From: Zobellia galactanivorans | Lineage (GTDB): Bacteria > Bacteroidota > Bacteroidia > Flavobacteriales > Flavobacteriaceae | Assembly (NCBI RefSeq): GCF_000973105.1 | Contig: NC_015844.1 | Coordinates: 4,832,501-4,896,500 of the forward strand | Length of the DNA: 64,000 bases | Direction: 5' to 3' | Part shown: in pieces, positions 18,529-26,549 of the stretch | Layout of the letters: each line of letters opens with the position of its first letter | Position numbering within the stretch: position 1 is the first letter of the stretch | Program-made: the position numbers and the translations under genes | Notes under the pieces: generated by a model | What the model saw: only the letters and a program-made list of their open reading frames with translations | Database searches by the model: none | Told to the model about the DNA's origin: nothing

Positions 18529-18559
18529 TTTGTCGGTTCTGTAATAATATGTATTTTTG
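18529..18559 (+). promoter_or_regulatory. Promoter of alyA6
   Basis: TTTG (18529-18532), 19 nt, then TATTTTTG (18552-18559): an exact consensus with the same 19-nt spacing as the alyA4 promoter. The predicted start is near 18566, giving a leader of only about 25 nt. Confidence 0.7.
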
Positions 18560-18580
18560 GTAAACCAAACTGGTTAACCA
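18558..18580. promoter_or_regulatory. Tandem TGGTnnACCA operator upstream of alyA6
   Basis: TGGTAAACCA (18558-18567) and TGGTTAACCA (18571-18580), start to start 13 bp, the first overlapping the -7 box by two bases. The phasing is identical to the alyA4 site, which suggests one repressor controls both units. Confidence 0.65.
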
Positions 18581-18590
18581 ATTTAGAACT

Positions 18591-20924
18591 ATGAGACACT
18601 TACACAATTTTTTTTCCTTTATTTTTCTTCTCGGTACCTTCTCGTTTGTAACGGCCCAACAAAAAAATACGGTCAAGAACGTAGCCGAGTTTAATGAAGC
18701 GCTCCGAACGGTACAACCGGGCGATAGTATTGTTCTTGCCAATGGTATATGGAAAGACTCCGAACTTCTGTTTGAAGCAGAAGGGACGGCAGAAAAGCCC
18801 ATTACCCTTACGGTAGAAGAAAAAGGAAAGGTGACCTTGGAAGGCGAATCGAACCTAAGGATGGCCGGGAATCATTTGATTGTAAAAGGTCTGATCTTTA
18901 AAAATGGCCATACACCGACCAATGCAGTGATTTCCTTTAGGAAGGACCGGGAGAAAATGGCCAATCATAGCCGCTTGACCGAATGTGTTATTGACAACTT
19001 CAACAACCCCGAGCGTCAGGTACAGGATTACTGGATAACCATCTATGGTAAAAACAACCGTATTGACCACAACCATATCGTAGGGAAAAAGAATTTGGGA
19101 GTCACCATGATCGTCGGCCTCGACACAGAAGGTAGCAGGGCGAACAACCATAAAATAGACCACAATTATTTCGGGCCACGCCCCACTTATGGAAATAATG
19201 GTGGCGAAACCTTACGAATTGGGACGAGCCATCATGCCATGGAAAATTCCAACACCTTGGTAGAATCCAATTACTTTGACCGATGCAATGGCGAACATGA
19301 GATCATCTCGAACAAGTCTTGCCAGAACACTTTTAAATACAATACCTTCTTTGAGTGTACGGGAACCTTAACCATGCGTCATGGTAATGAAACCTTGGTT
19401 GACGGCAATGTCTTTATTGGTAACGGTAAGCCGAGTACAGGAGGGGTTAGGGTAATTAACGAAAGCCAGACGGTCATTAACAATTACCATATAGGATTAA
19501 CCGGATATCGTTTTCGAGGGGCTTTCGTTATGATGAACGGCGTACCCAATTCCCCGCCAAACCGCTACGTTCCGGTAATCGACTCAAAAGTAAACAACAA
19601 CACTTTTGTAAATTGTGAAAATATCCTTTTTGGCGCGGGTAGCGATGAAGAAAGGAGTCAAGCTCCCCAAACTTCCGAATTTTCAAGGAATATCATTTAT
19701 AACGATACCAAGAAAGATATCTTCACCATTAACGATGATATTAGCGGAATTAGCTTTAAAAACAATATCCTCGGGAAGAATTCTGAAACCACTATTGAAA
19801 AAGGCTTTGTAAACGCCGACATTCAATTGGTAAAAAACGGGCAGGGCTTCTTGATTCCTACCTCAAAAAAAATAAAGCATAAGGTAACCATAAGTCCGAA
19901 TATCGCCACCAAGGAAAATACAGGGGTAACTTGGTATTCCAAGGAAGATAAAACCGTTGCATTGAATTCTGGTAAAACGATCAAGGTAAAAGCGGGGATC
20001 AACACTTTATATGATGAAGTAAAGAAGTCCGAAGCAGGTGATATCATGCTTTTGGAAGAAGGCGGCACCTATTTGTTGACCAAGGCCGTGAAAATAAACC
20101 ATCCCCTTTCCTTTAAAACGGAGGGTAAAGAAAAGGCTAAGATCTTCTTTGAAAGAATGATGGCCTTTGAGATCCAAGATGGAGGAAGCCTGTCTTTGGA
20201 GAACATAAGCTTTGACGGGGCGAAATCCCCGGATTACGCAGGTAATTCCGTTATAAGCACCAGTAAAAACTCGATGATAGAAAACTATAAGTTGTTTATT
20301 GATAAATGTGAGTTTAAAGATATGGTCGTCAACCATTCTTTTGATGTGTTAAGGGTTTCAAAGGGCACTTTTGCCGATACCATCAGTATCAAAAATTCGA
20401 CCTTCAGAAAAATTACGGGAAGCATTACTGCACTAGACACCGAAACCGATGACATAGGGGCCTATAATGTAGAGTACTTCATCATGAAGAACAATATCAT
20501 TAGCGAACTACAAGGCGCGGCATTGCGGTTGTATAGAGGCGGTAAGGACGAAAGTACCTTCGGGCCTTTTCTAGAAGTCGACCACAATGTATTCGATAAG
20601 GTCGGGTTCGGCAAGAAAAATAAATACAAGTCGGCCATCTCCCTTTACGGTGTGCAGGAAATCGATATCAAAAACAATATTTTTAGGGACAGTAAGGCGA
20701 TTCAAATGCACTTGGTAGTTGGTGAACCTATTGTAAAAGTCCGGAATAACGCCTTGAGCAATTCCGAGAAACTCGTGGTAACGGGAGACCAGGAATACTT
20801 CGTAGAAAACCAATGGGACCTAGACCCTAAATTCTCCGATGAATCATCATATACCTTAAGTGCAGATTCTCCCTTAAAGGGAAAAGCTACCGATGGGGGC
20901 GATTTGGGCGTAATTTCCCAATAA
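18591..20924 (+). CDS. alyA6: Alginate lyase, polysaccharide lyase family 6 (two-domain type)
   Basis: 777 residues, a paralogue of the PL6 enzyme two genes upstream with the same two beta-helix domains. A signal peptide of about 22 residues ends near FVTAQQ. The catalytic Lys and Arg are in IISNKSCQNTF and TLTMRHGNET; the YFGPRPTYGNNGGET segment matches the other copy. The C-terminal domain (about 480-775) includes LRLYRGGKDESTFG, equivalent to IDYYRGGYDESTVG in alyA4. It has its own promoter and operator pair, so it can be made independently of alyA4-alyA5. Two related PL6 enzymes side by side suggest different preferences for mannuronate/guluronate blocks or for polymer and oligomer. A strong terminator follows. 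Confidence 0.9.
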   Translation: MRHLHNFFSFIFLLGTFSFVTAQQKNTVKNVAEFNEALRTVQPGDSIVLANGIWKDSELLFEAEGTAEKPITLTVEEKGKVTLEGESNLRMAGNHLIVKGLIFKNGHTPTNAVISFRKDREKMANHSRLTECVIDNFNNPERQVQDYWITIYGKNNRIDHNHIVGKKNLGVTMIVGLDTEGSRANNHKIDHNYFGPRPTYGNNGGETLRIGTSHHAMENSNTLVESNYFDRCNGEHEIISNKSCQNTFKYNTFFECTGTLTMRHGNETLVDGNVFIGNGKPSTGGVRVINESQTVINNYHIGLTGYRFRGAFVMMNGVPNSPPNRYVPVIDSKVNNNTFVNCENILFGAGSDEERSQAPQTSEFSRNIIYNDTKKDIFTINDDISGISFKNNILGKNSETTIEKGFVNADIQLVKNGQGFLIPTSKKIKHKVTISPNIATKENTGVTWYSKEDKTVALNSGKTIKVKAGINTLYDEVKKSEAGDIMLLEEGGTYLLTKAVKINHPLSFKTEGKEKAKIFFERMMAFEIQDGGSLSLENISFDGAKSPDYAGNSVISTSKNSMIENYKLFIDKCEFKDMVVNHSFDVLRVSKGTFADTISIKNSTFRKITGSITALDTETDDIGAYNVEYFIMKNNIISELQGAALRLYRGGKDESTFGPFLEVDHNVFDKVGFGKKNKYKSAISLYGVQEIDIKNNIFRDSKAIQMHLVVGEPIVKVRNNALSNSEKLVVTGDQEYFVENQWDLDPKFSDESSYTLSADSPLKGKATDGGDLGVISQ

Positions 20925-20951
20925 AGATCAATCCGAGACAAGATCATACTA

Positions 20952-20987
20952 AAAAAGGCCTAAGTTCTATAAGCTCTAGGCCTTTTT
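20952..20987. terminator. Bidirectional terminator between alyA6 and the histidine kinase
   Basis: An 11-bp stem AAAAAGGCCTA / TAGGCCTTTTT with a 14-nt loop lies between two convergent genes. Confidence 0.85.
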
Positions 20988-22481
20988 CTATATTTGGTAG
21001 GCCGGTAGGTTGAAGATAAATGAACTCCCTTCCTTGGGTTTGCTTAAAACGGTAATGGTAGTATCATGTAGGTCCATTATCTTTTTGACTATGGCCAGAC
21101 CTAGTCCGACGCCGTGTTTTTTGGCACTTTTATCCACCTGCTTATAGCGGTCGAATATAAAGGGTTGCTCGTTCACGGGTATGCCTGTTCCGGTATCGGT
21201 AATGTTTATCTCTACGTTTTTTCCTTTTTTCTGTAAGGATAAGGTCACCTTACCATTGGCTTGGGTATATTTTAGGGCATTCTCTATTAGGTTCTGCAAG
21301 GCCCTTTCCACAAGGCTTACATCGGCAAAGACCATACAGTTCTCTTGGGGATTATCCAATTGAAGTTCTATTTGCTTTTGTTCGGCAAGCACCCTGAATT
21401 TGGCGATCAGGTCGTGGGAGAGTTCGGTTATGGAAAAGGGTTCTTTTACAGGGGTAACCTGTTCCGCTTCCAGTTTTGAATATTCAAAGAGTTGGTTTAC
21501 CAAATTCGAAAGCTTATCCACATTATCATGTGTAATCTGTAGATACTCTTTTTTTTGTTCTTCAGAAAGGGTGTCGTTCTTTATCTGTAAGGTCTCTATA
21601 TATCCTTTTAGAATGGCCAAGGGCGTTCTAAGGTCATGCGATACATTGGCAATGAGTTCCCTGCGCAAGTGGTCTACCGATTTCATTTTATCCATATTGC
21701 CAACAATACTATCGGCCATTTCATTGAACGATTTAGCGAACACCTCAATATCCGAATCTTGGGGATCGGCAATTCGCGCTTCAAGGTCGCCATCGTGAAA
21801 TTTGCGTACGGTCTGTGTAATCAACCTTAGGTTCTTGGTCAAAAACCAAATGGCCATAAGGCCGATGACCAACGAAAAGAGCATGGTAAGAAAGGTAGCC
21901 CCGATACCCAGTTTGGCAAAGTACTGCCCCATAAGGTTATCGCTAATTTCTTGAAATTTCTTTCCGGCCAGCACGATATACATATATCCGTTACGACCGT
22001 CGACGGAGTAGGGGGCCGCCGAAAAAATCTTTTGTTCCCCGGGGTTTCTAGGATCATCGCCCAAAACAAAACGTTCCCCTTTATTTTTGATGAACGATTG
22101 AATAGGGGCCAAGGAAACCGTTTTTATGGAACTTTTGTCCCCATGGTCTAAAACGACAGAATACAGAACATCGCCGCTTTCATTCAACAAATAGACCTCG
22201 ATACTTTGGTTAACGGCCATCATATCGTGCATCAGGTCACCGAATAAGGGCTTGTTTACGCTGCCGTCTTCAAGAAAGGGGGAGGCATCCTTAAATTTTT
22301 CCGCAATTACATGATGGGCCACGTCGGCATTAAGGCGTTGTGTGGTTTCTTGGCTGTATTTATTGGCAAAATAGCCCGTGATAAAAATATAGGAAGACCC
22401 CATCAACAAAACAAGGAGTACAAAGGCCAACCAAAGTTTTTTGATCAGCTTGGGCGTCAAGGTTTTTTCGTTTTGACTCAT
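20988..22481 (-). CDS. Sensor histidine kinase, OmpR-partner type
   Basis: 497 residues. The first membrane helix (about 13-33) and second (about 195-217) enclose a periplasmic sensor domain of about 160 residues. A HAMP domain follows (about 215-270), then HisKA with the phospho-His in NVSHDLRTPL (about 282), and HATPase_c with N box NLIENALKYT, G1 DTGTGIP and G2 GVGLGLAIVKK. Its start overlaps the response regulator stop by 4 bp, the normal pairing. The signal sensed is unknown. It is convergent with alyA6 and separated from it by a terminator, so a role in alginate control is possible but not shown. Confidence 0.93.
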   Translation of the reverse strand: MSQNEKTLTPKLIKKLWLAFVLLVLLMGSSYIFITGYFANKYSQETTQRLNADVAHHVIAEKFKDASPFLEDGSVNKPLFGDLMHDMMAVNQSIEVYLLNESGDVLYSVVLDHGDKSSIKTVSLAPIQSFIKNKGERFVLGDDPRNPGEQKIFSAAPYSVDGRNGYMYIVLAGKKFQEISDNLMGQYFAKLGIGATFLTMLFSLVIGLMAIWFLTKNLRLITQTVRKFHDGDLEARIADPQDSDIEVFAKSFNEMADSIVGNMDKMKSVDHLRRELIANVSHDLRTPLAILKGYIETLQIKNDTLSEEQKKEYLQITHDNVDKLSNLVNQLFEYSKLEAEQVTPVKEPFSITELSHDLIAKFRVLAEQKQIELQLDNPQENCMVFADVSLVERALQNLIENALKYTQANGKVTLSLQKKGKNVEINITDTGTGIPVNEQPFIFDRYKQVDKSAKKHGVGLGLAIVKKIMDLHDTTITVLSKPKEGSSFIFNLPAYQI

Positions 22482-23179
22482 AAGGTGATATCTTCATTAA
22501 ACTTATAGCCCACGCCCCAAGTCGTTAATATATACACCGGATTGGCCATATCCGATTCTATCTTGGCCCGTAATCGGTTGATATGTGAGTTTACCGTATG
22601 TTCGTATCCTTCAAAATTATAGCCCCAAATCATATTCAATAATTGGGTTCGGGTGTAGTTACGCCCCGGATTAGAGGCCATTAAGACCAATAGTTCAAAT
22701 TCTTTGGGAGAAAGTTCCACCTTGGTATCGTTCAAAAGCACCTTTCTTTTGTCTATATCTATGGAAAGTCCTTCACAAGAAATGGTAGCCGTATTGTCGG
22801 TTTGGGCCTCTTGGACATCCGTGCGGCGCATTACCGCCTTGATACGGGCCAATAGTTCCCGTATACTAAAGGGTTTGGTAATGTAGTCGTCGGCCCCGAT
22901 CTCTAAGCCTAGAACACGGTCAATTTCTTCCGACTTCGCCGTAAGCATTATAATGGGCGTGTTCTTTTCGGCCCGTAAACTCTTGCAAATTTCAACTCCA
23001 TCCATACTGGGAAGGGTCAAATCCAAAAGTATAAGGTCATAGTTGTTTTCCAAGGCCATTTTCAGTCCTTCCGCACCATCCATGGCCTTCGATATCTTAT
23101 AAATAAGGTCCGTAAGGTGGATTTCCAAAAGCTTGATGATTTCTGGATCATCTTCTATTATCAATATTTCTTTCATCAT
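22478..23179 (-). CDS. Response regulator, OmpR/PhoB family
   Basis: About 233 residues. The receiver domain has the acidic pair in LIIEDDPEI, the phospho-Asp in LILLDLTLPSMDG (about 52), Thr in MLTAKS and Lys in YITKPF. A C-terminal winged helix (about 135-230, with SPKEFELLVLMASNPG and YEHTVNSHINRLRAKIE) binds DNA. ATG at 23179 or 23176 both give the conserved KEILIIEDD beginning; the open frame seven codons further upstream is not needed. It overlaps the downstream kinase gene by 4 bp. Confidence 0.94.
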   Translation of the reverse strand: MMKEILIIEDDPEIIKLLEIHLTDLIYKISKAMDGAEGLKMALENNYDLILLDLTLPSMDGVEICKSLRAEKNTPIIMLTAKSEEIDRVLGLEIGADDYITKPFSIRELLARIKAVMRRTDVQEAQTDNTATISCEGLSIDIDKRKVLLNDTKVELSPKEFELLVLMASNPGRNYTRTQLLNMIWGYNFEGYEHTVNSHINRLRAKIESDMANPVYILTTWGVGYKFNEDITL

Positions 23180-23564
23180 ACAGCTTACGAATGAAATCAA
23201 AAAGTATCACATAATCATCACAACCCCATTTAAAACAGATAAACGGTAAGGCTAGGGCTACTAGCTACACGTATTGCATTTTAAACTGATAATCAACAGG
23301 TTGTTAAACAATGTTCATTTAACGGGCCATACCTTTTGGGGAGAAAGTACAGGGGATTTCATTCTATATTTCACTTTGGTCGTAATGCTATACCGTTCCT
23401 TTACAAACTTTTATGGGATAAGTCGCTTTATGCAGGCTTAGGGCCCTAAACACTAGGTAATAAACATTGGTGGGACTTAGCGGTTATTGAAAGTTTATCT
23501 TTCTGTGATACTCTTGTTATACTCCTCCCTTTATTTTGCCTCATAATCTAAAAACTAAAAAAAA
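23180..23564. other. Intergenic region between divergent response regulator and lipoprotein genes
   Basis: 385 bp with no open frame of interest. It must hold the promoters of both genes. Only imperfect -7 boxes can be seen on the plus strand (TATCTTTC and TATTTTG in the last 80 bp), without a -33 box at 19 nt. Confidence 0.5.
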
Positions 23565-24455
23565 ATGAAAAATTGTAAAATTAAAACAGGACTCTTCATT
23601 GCGCTCTTCGGGCTATTGGTAGTTTCGTGTAGTGATGACGATGATGATACGGTGATGTTACCAGAGGCGTCATCCTTAAACCTGAATTTGACCGGATTGG
23701 AGAATTTGGGAGATGACTATCTATATGAAGGTTGGGTCATTGTAAACGGTGCCCCTGTTTCAACAGGAACGTTTTCGGTCGATGACTCGGGAAAGCTTTC
23801 CGCTACCGAATTTGAAATGGAAGCTGAAATATTGAACAGCGCTACAAGCTTTGTATTATCCATAGAACCGAATCCGGATCCATCGACAGCCCCTGCCGAC
23901 ACTAAAATCTTCGTAGGTGATTTTAACGGGGATACCGCGAATTTGGGCACAGGTACCGTAGCTCCGTCCTTTGATGATATCGAAGGAAAATTTATTATAG
24001 CGGCACCAACGGGTACAGGGGCCGATGAAGAAAAATACAGTGGAATCTGGTTTTTGGACAACAGCTCGGGAAGCGCAGTAGCCGGACTAAAATTGCCACA
24101 GCTTGAAGCAGGCTGGAAGTACGAAGGATGGGTAGTCATCGACGGTGTTCCGGTCACTACGGGAACCTTTACGGCAACGGATGCGGCCGATGAGCAAGCC
24201 CCGTTCAGTGGAAGCAACCCCGGTCCGAACTTTCCAGGTGAAGACCTTTTGGTCAATGCCCCGTCACCCTTGGTTTTTCCGACCGATGTAAGAGGTAAGG
24301 TCGCCGTAATCAGCATCGAACCTTTTCCAGACAATAGTACCGCCCCGTTTACCTTGAAGCCTTTGGTAGGCATGGTGGCCGCTGATGCCATGGGAGTCCA
24401 AGAAATCGCCACGAATGTAGATGGTAGCTTTCCTTCAGGAAGCGTTACCAGATAG
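23565..24455 (+). CDS. Lipoprotein with two anti-sigma-factor-like repeat domains
   Basis: 296 residues. The lipoprotein signal ends VVSC (Cys at about 22), followed by SDDDDD. Two internal copies of one domain are visible: the first contains YEGWVIVNGAPVSTGTF (about 54-70) and the second YEGWVVIDGVPVTTGTF (about 185-201). Each is followed by a stretch on FVLSIEPNPDPSTAP or VISIEPFPDNSTAP. The GWV-x-x-G-x-P-V-x-T-G-x-F pattern recalls the extracytoplasmic RskA/anti-sigma-K domain, but the N-terminal cytoplasmic part of an anti-sigma factor is absent. Function unknown. It is a single-gene unit closed by a terminator. Confidence 0.7.
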   Translation: MKNCKIKTGLFIALFGLLVVSCSDDDDDTVMLPEASSLNLNLTGLENLGDDYLYEGWVIVNGAPVSTGTFSVDDSGKLSATEFEMEAEILNSATSFVLSIEPNPDPSTAPADTKIFVGDFNGDTANLGTGTVAPSFDDIEGKFIIAAPTGTGADEEKYSGIWFLDNSSGSAVAGLKLPQLEAGWKYEGWVVIDGVPVTTGTFTATDAADEQAPFSGSNPGPNFPGEDLLVNAPSPLVFPTDVRGKVAVISIEPFPDNSTAPFTLKPLVGMVAADAMGVQEIATNVDGSFPSGSVTR

Positions 24456-24475
24456 GGGAAGCCTTATAAAAAAAG

Positions 24476-24500
24476 AAACCCCGCTTTTCAACGGGGTTTT
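24476..24500. terminator. Terminator after the repeat lipoprotein gene
   Basis: An 8-bp stem AAACCCCG / CGGGGTTT with an 8-nt loop and flanking A and T runs lies between two convergent genes. Confidence 0.85.
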
Positions 24501-24520
24501 ATTGTTTTAAAGAAATGAGA

Positions 24521-25003
24521 TCATTCCCAAGAATCGATATGTTGGTTCATATCATCAAATTTATAATCCCCGACCAGGTCTTTTCTATATTTAATGGCTA
24601 GCAAGGTAAGCCCCAAAAGAGCCACGTGTAGCAAGAAAATAAGGATCCCTAAAGGAAAGAAACTGGCAGGAATAATATGGTTCTGAAATTCGGAATAGCT
24701 TGTTAAGATAAACAAAGACTCAAAAGTCTTAAAGACGTATACGGCAAAAACTACGTAAAGAATGTATTCAATATTGCGCATTTGCGGGTCTGTCAGCTCA
24801 TCTTCCTTGATTTTAAACCAAAGCACATATAAAAATGTCAAATGGGTCAAGCTCAATAGGGGGAAAATGTAGTTGTTAGGTTTTAACAAATAAAAGGAAT
24901 TGGTATAAAGCCCATAAAAACTAAAAATAATAAGAAGTGCAATCACCGCGATCGACACGTTTATTGTCTTTTTCCAAGGCAATATTTTTAAAATAAACTT
25001 CAT
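24521..25003 (-). CDS. Small four-helix membrane protein of unknown function
   Basis: 160 residues with four predicted membrane helices (about 15-33, 44-61, 80-103 and 112-137) and short charged loops. The C-terminal tail is cytoplasmic-like (KYRKDLVGDYKFDDMNQH). I recognise no family. It is convergent with the repeat lipoprotein gene and is followed (in its upstream direction) by 197 bp without a gene. Confidence 0.6.
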   Translation of the reverse strand: MKFILKILPWKKTINVSIAVIALLIIFSFYGLYTNSFYLLKPNNYIFPLLSLTHLTFLYVLWFKIKEDELTDPQMRNIEYILYVVFAVYVFKTFESLFILTSYSEFQNHIIPASFFPLGILIFLLHVALLGLTLLAIKYRKDLVGDYKFDDMNQHIDSWE

Positions 25004-25200
25004 AAAAAGTTGTTTTCCAGGGGTGAGGGATTGATTTAGCTGACTAAAAAACGTCCTTTTTGTCAGTTTATTTAAAATAATCGTTGAACTACAGTATACC
25101 TTGTTGAGCTATTTGTGAAAGCCCAAATTACCTGCTCTAGGGTATCAAACCCGAACTGAAAAAGCATTGTATTCCACTCAACTGATTCAGTCCGACAATA

Positions 25201-25638
25201 TTAGGTGATCCAAGCTTTGGAAGAACTAAATTTCGCAAAAAATAGTAAAGCAATACTTATGATAATCACCATAAGGGCTAGAATCAAGGCGCCTTCACCC
25301 ATTACTTGAAGGGTATCGCTCAAGAAAAATTGATATATGTTCTGCACAAGCACTCCTATCAAAGAAACCAAAAAGGCGGTACGGGCCCATTTCTTTCTAA
25401 AAAGCAGCGCAATACAGCCGAGGGTTCCGGCCCAAACGGCAAAGGCATAGGCAGCCGTTACCCAACCCGGCCTCGATTCGTACAACAATCTTTGTTCTTG
25501 GGTAAATTGGCTTAGTTGTTCAACACTCATAAAGGCATCGGCCACGTATGAGGCCGCACCTATCAGATTCCACAATAAGGCGACAACGCTTACAATCCAA
25601 AACCACACGGGTGGTTTTATTCTACTTTGGGAAGTCAT
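25201..25638 (-). CDS. Small four-helix membrane protein of unknown function
   Basis: 145 residues from the ATG at 25638. The frame is open 25 codons further but that stretch would run towards the divergent TruA-like gene. Four membrane helices are visible: VWFWIVSVVALLWNLIGAA, WVTAAYAFAVWAGTLGCIAL, AFLVSLIGVLVQNIYQFF and ALILALMVIIISIALLFF. The WNLxGxxxY pattern in helix 1 followed by a paired loop is common in small Bacteroidota membrane proteins often labelled sugar transporter-like, but I assign no function. Confidence 0.65.
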   Translation of the reverse strand: MTSQSRIKPPVWFWIVSVVALLWNLIGAASYVADAFMSVEQLSQFTQEQRLLYESRPGWVTAAYAFAVWAGTLGCIALLFRKKWARTAFLVSLIGVLVQNIYQFFLSDTLQVMGEGALILALMVIIISIALLFFAKFSSSKAWIT

Positions 25639-25711
25639 ATCGGTTGGGTTTAGAAGCTTATTCACTACAAAATACAAAAAAAATAGTAGCTTGGCCCTAA
25701 AGAGAAAATTC

Positions 25712-26509
25712 ATGCAAAAACAACGTTATTGCTATTTGCTACGTGTTCAATACCTTGGTTTTCGCTATAGTGGGTGGCAAAAACAACCCAAACAGAAAAC
25801 CATAGAGGGAATGCTGGCCAAAACCCTAAAGTTTGTTTTGGCCGACCGCTCTTTTAAGATTTTGGGTGCAGGCCGTACCGACGCAAAGGTGTCTGCCGTG
25901 AATATGGCCTTTGAACTATTCGTAGATGATATGGGCCTTGGGAACCTCAATGAATTCCTTAGCTTTTTTAACGAGAACTTACCGCCCGATATCCGGGCCT
26001 TGAGCATTAAGGAGGTGGATAAGGCGTTTAACATCATACAAGACGCAAAACAAAAGGAATACATTTATCTCTTTTCCCACGGTGAAAAAAACCATCCCTT
26101 CTGTGCGCCCTTTTTGGCCAATATATTACAGCCCTTGGATATTGATGTGATGATCAAGGCGGCCAAGCTTTTTGAGGGAAGTCACGATTTTAAGACCTAT
26201 ACCGCCCGCCTTCAAGAGGGCACTACCACATTTCGCACCATTATCTCTTGCGAACTCAAACCGAACGAAGTCTTAAAGGCCAATTTTTTTCCTAGGGAAA
26301 GCTATGCCTTACACGTAAAAGGGGAAGGCTTTATGCGCTATCAAATACGGATGATCATGGGGGCCTTGATCCAACTGGGAAAGGGGGAGCTGTCTATGGC
26401 CGACATTCAAGATTCCTTACGACCCGAAACTACCATGAAGCTTACTTATGTGGCCCCAGGCTCAGGTTTGCTACTTCATGAGCTACATTTTACCGATCAG
26501 AAAATCTAG
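25712..26509 (+). CDS. Divergent TruA-like tRNA pseudouridine synthase
   Basis: 265 residues from the ATG at 25712. TruA features are present: YLGFRYSGWQKQP near the start, the catalytic Asp in GAGRTDAKVSA (about 56-66), KQKEYIYLF, LFEGSHDFKTY and FMRYQIRMIMGAL. The family motif around the Asp is normally GRTDxGVHA; here the Gly and His are replaced by Lys and Ser. The Asp is kept, so it may be active with altered tRNA recognition. Standard TruA modifies U38-40 of tRNA anticodon stems. A second, canonical truA may exist elsewhere in the genome. The corA gene follows after 40 bp. Confidence 0.8.
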   Translation: MQKQRYCYLLRVQYLGFRYSGWQKQPKQKTIEGMLAKTLKFVLADRSFKILGAGRTDAKVSAVNMAFELFVDDMGLGNLNEFLSFFNENLPPDIRALSIKEVDKAFNIIQDAKQKEYIYLFSHGEKNHPFCAPFLANILQPLDIDVMIKAAKLFEGSHDFKTYTARLQEGTTTFRTIISCELKPNEVLKANFFPRESYALHVKGEGFMRYQIRMIMGALIQLGKGELSMADIQDSLRPETTMKLTYVAPGSGLLLHELHFTDQKI

Positions 26510-26549
26510 TTGGCCACTTCTTACTATATTTATAAAAATTACGCTGTTT

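Noticed and set aside
21493-21502. TGGTTTACCA, a perfect copy of the alginate operator half-pair palindrome
   Set aside because: It is a single copy inside the histidine kinase coding region, in codons for the conserved NLVNQLF stretch after the phospho-His helix, with no second palindrome at 13 bp and no promoter nearby.
23717-24412. 231-codon minus-strand open frame
   Set aside because: It lies fully antisense to the repeat lipoprotein, rich in Ser, Pro and Thr, the usual look of a shadow frame.
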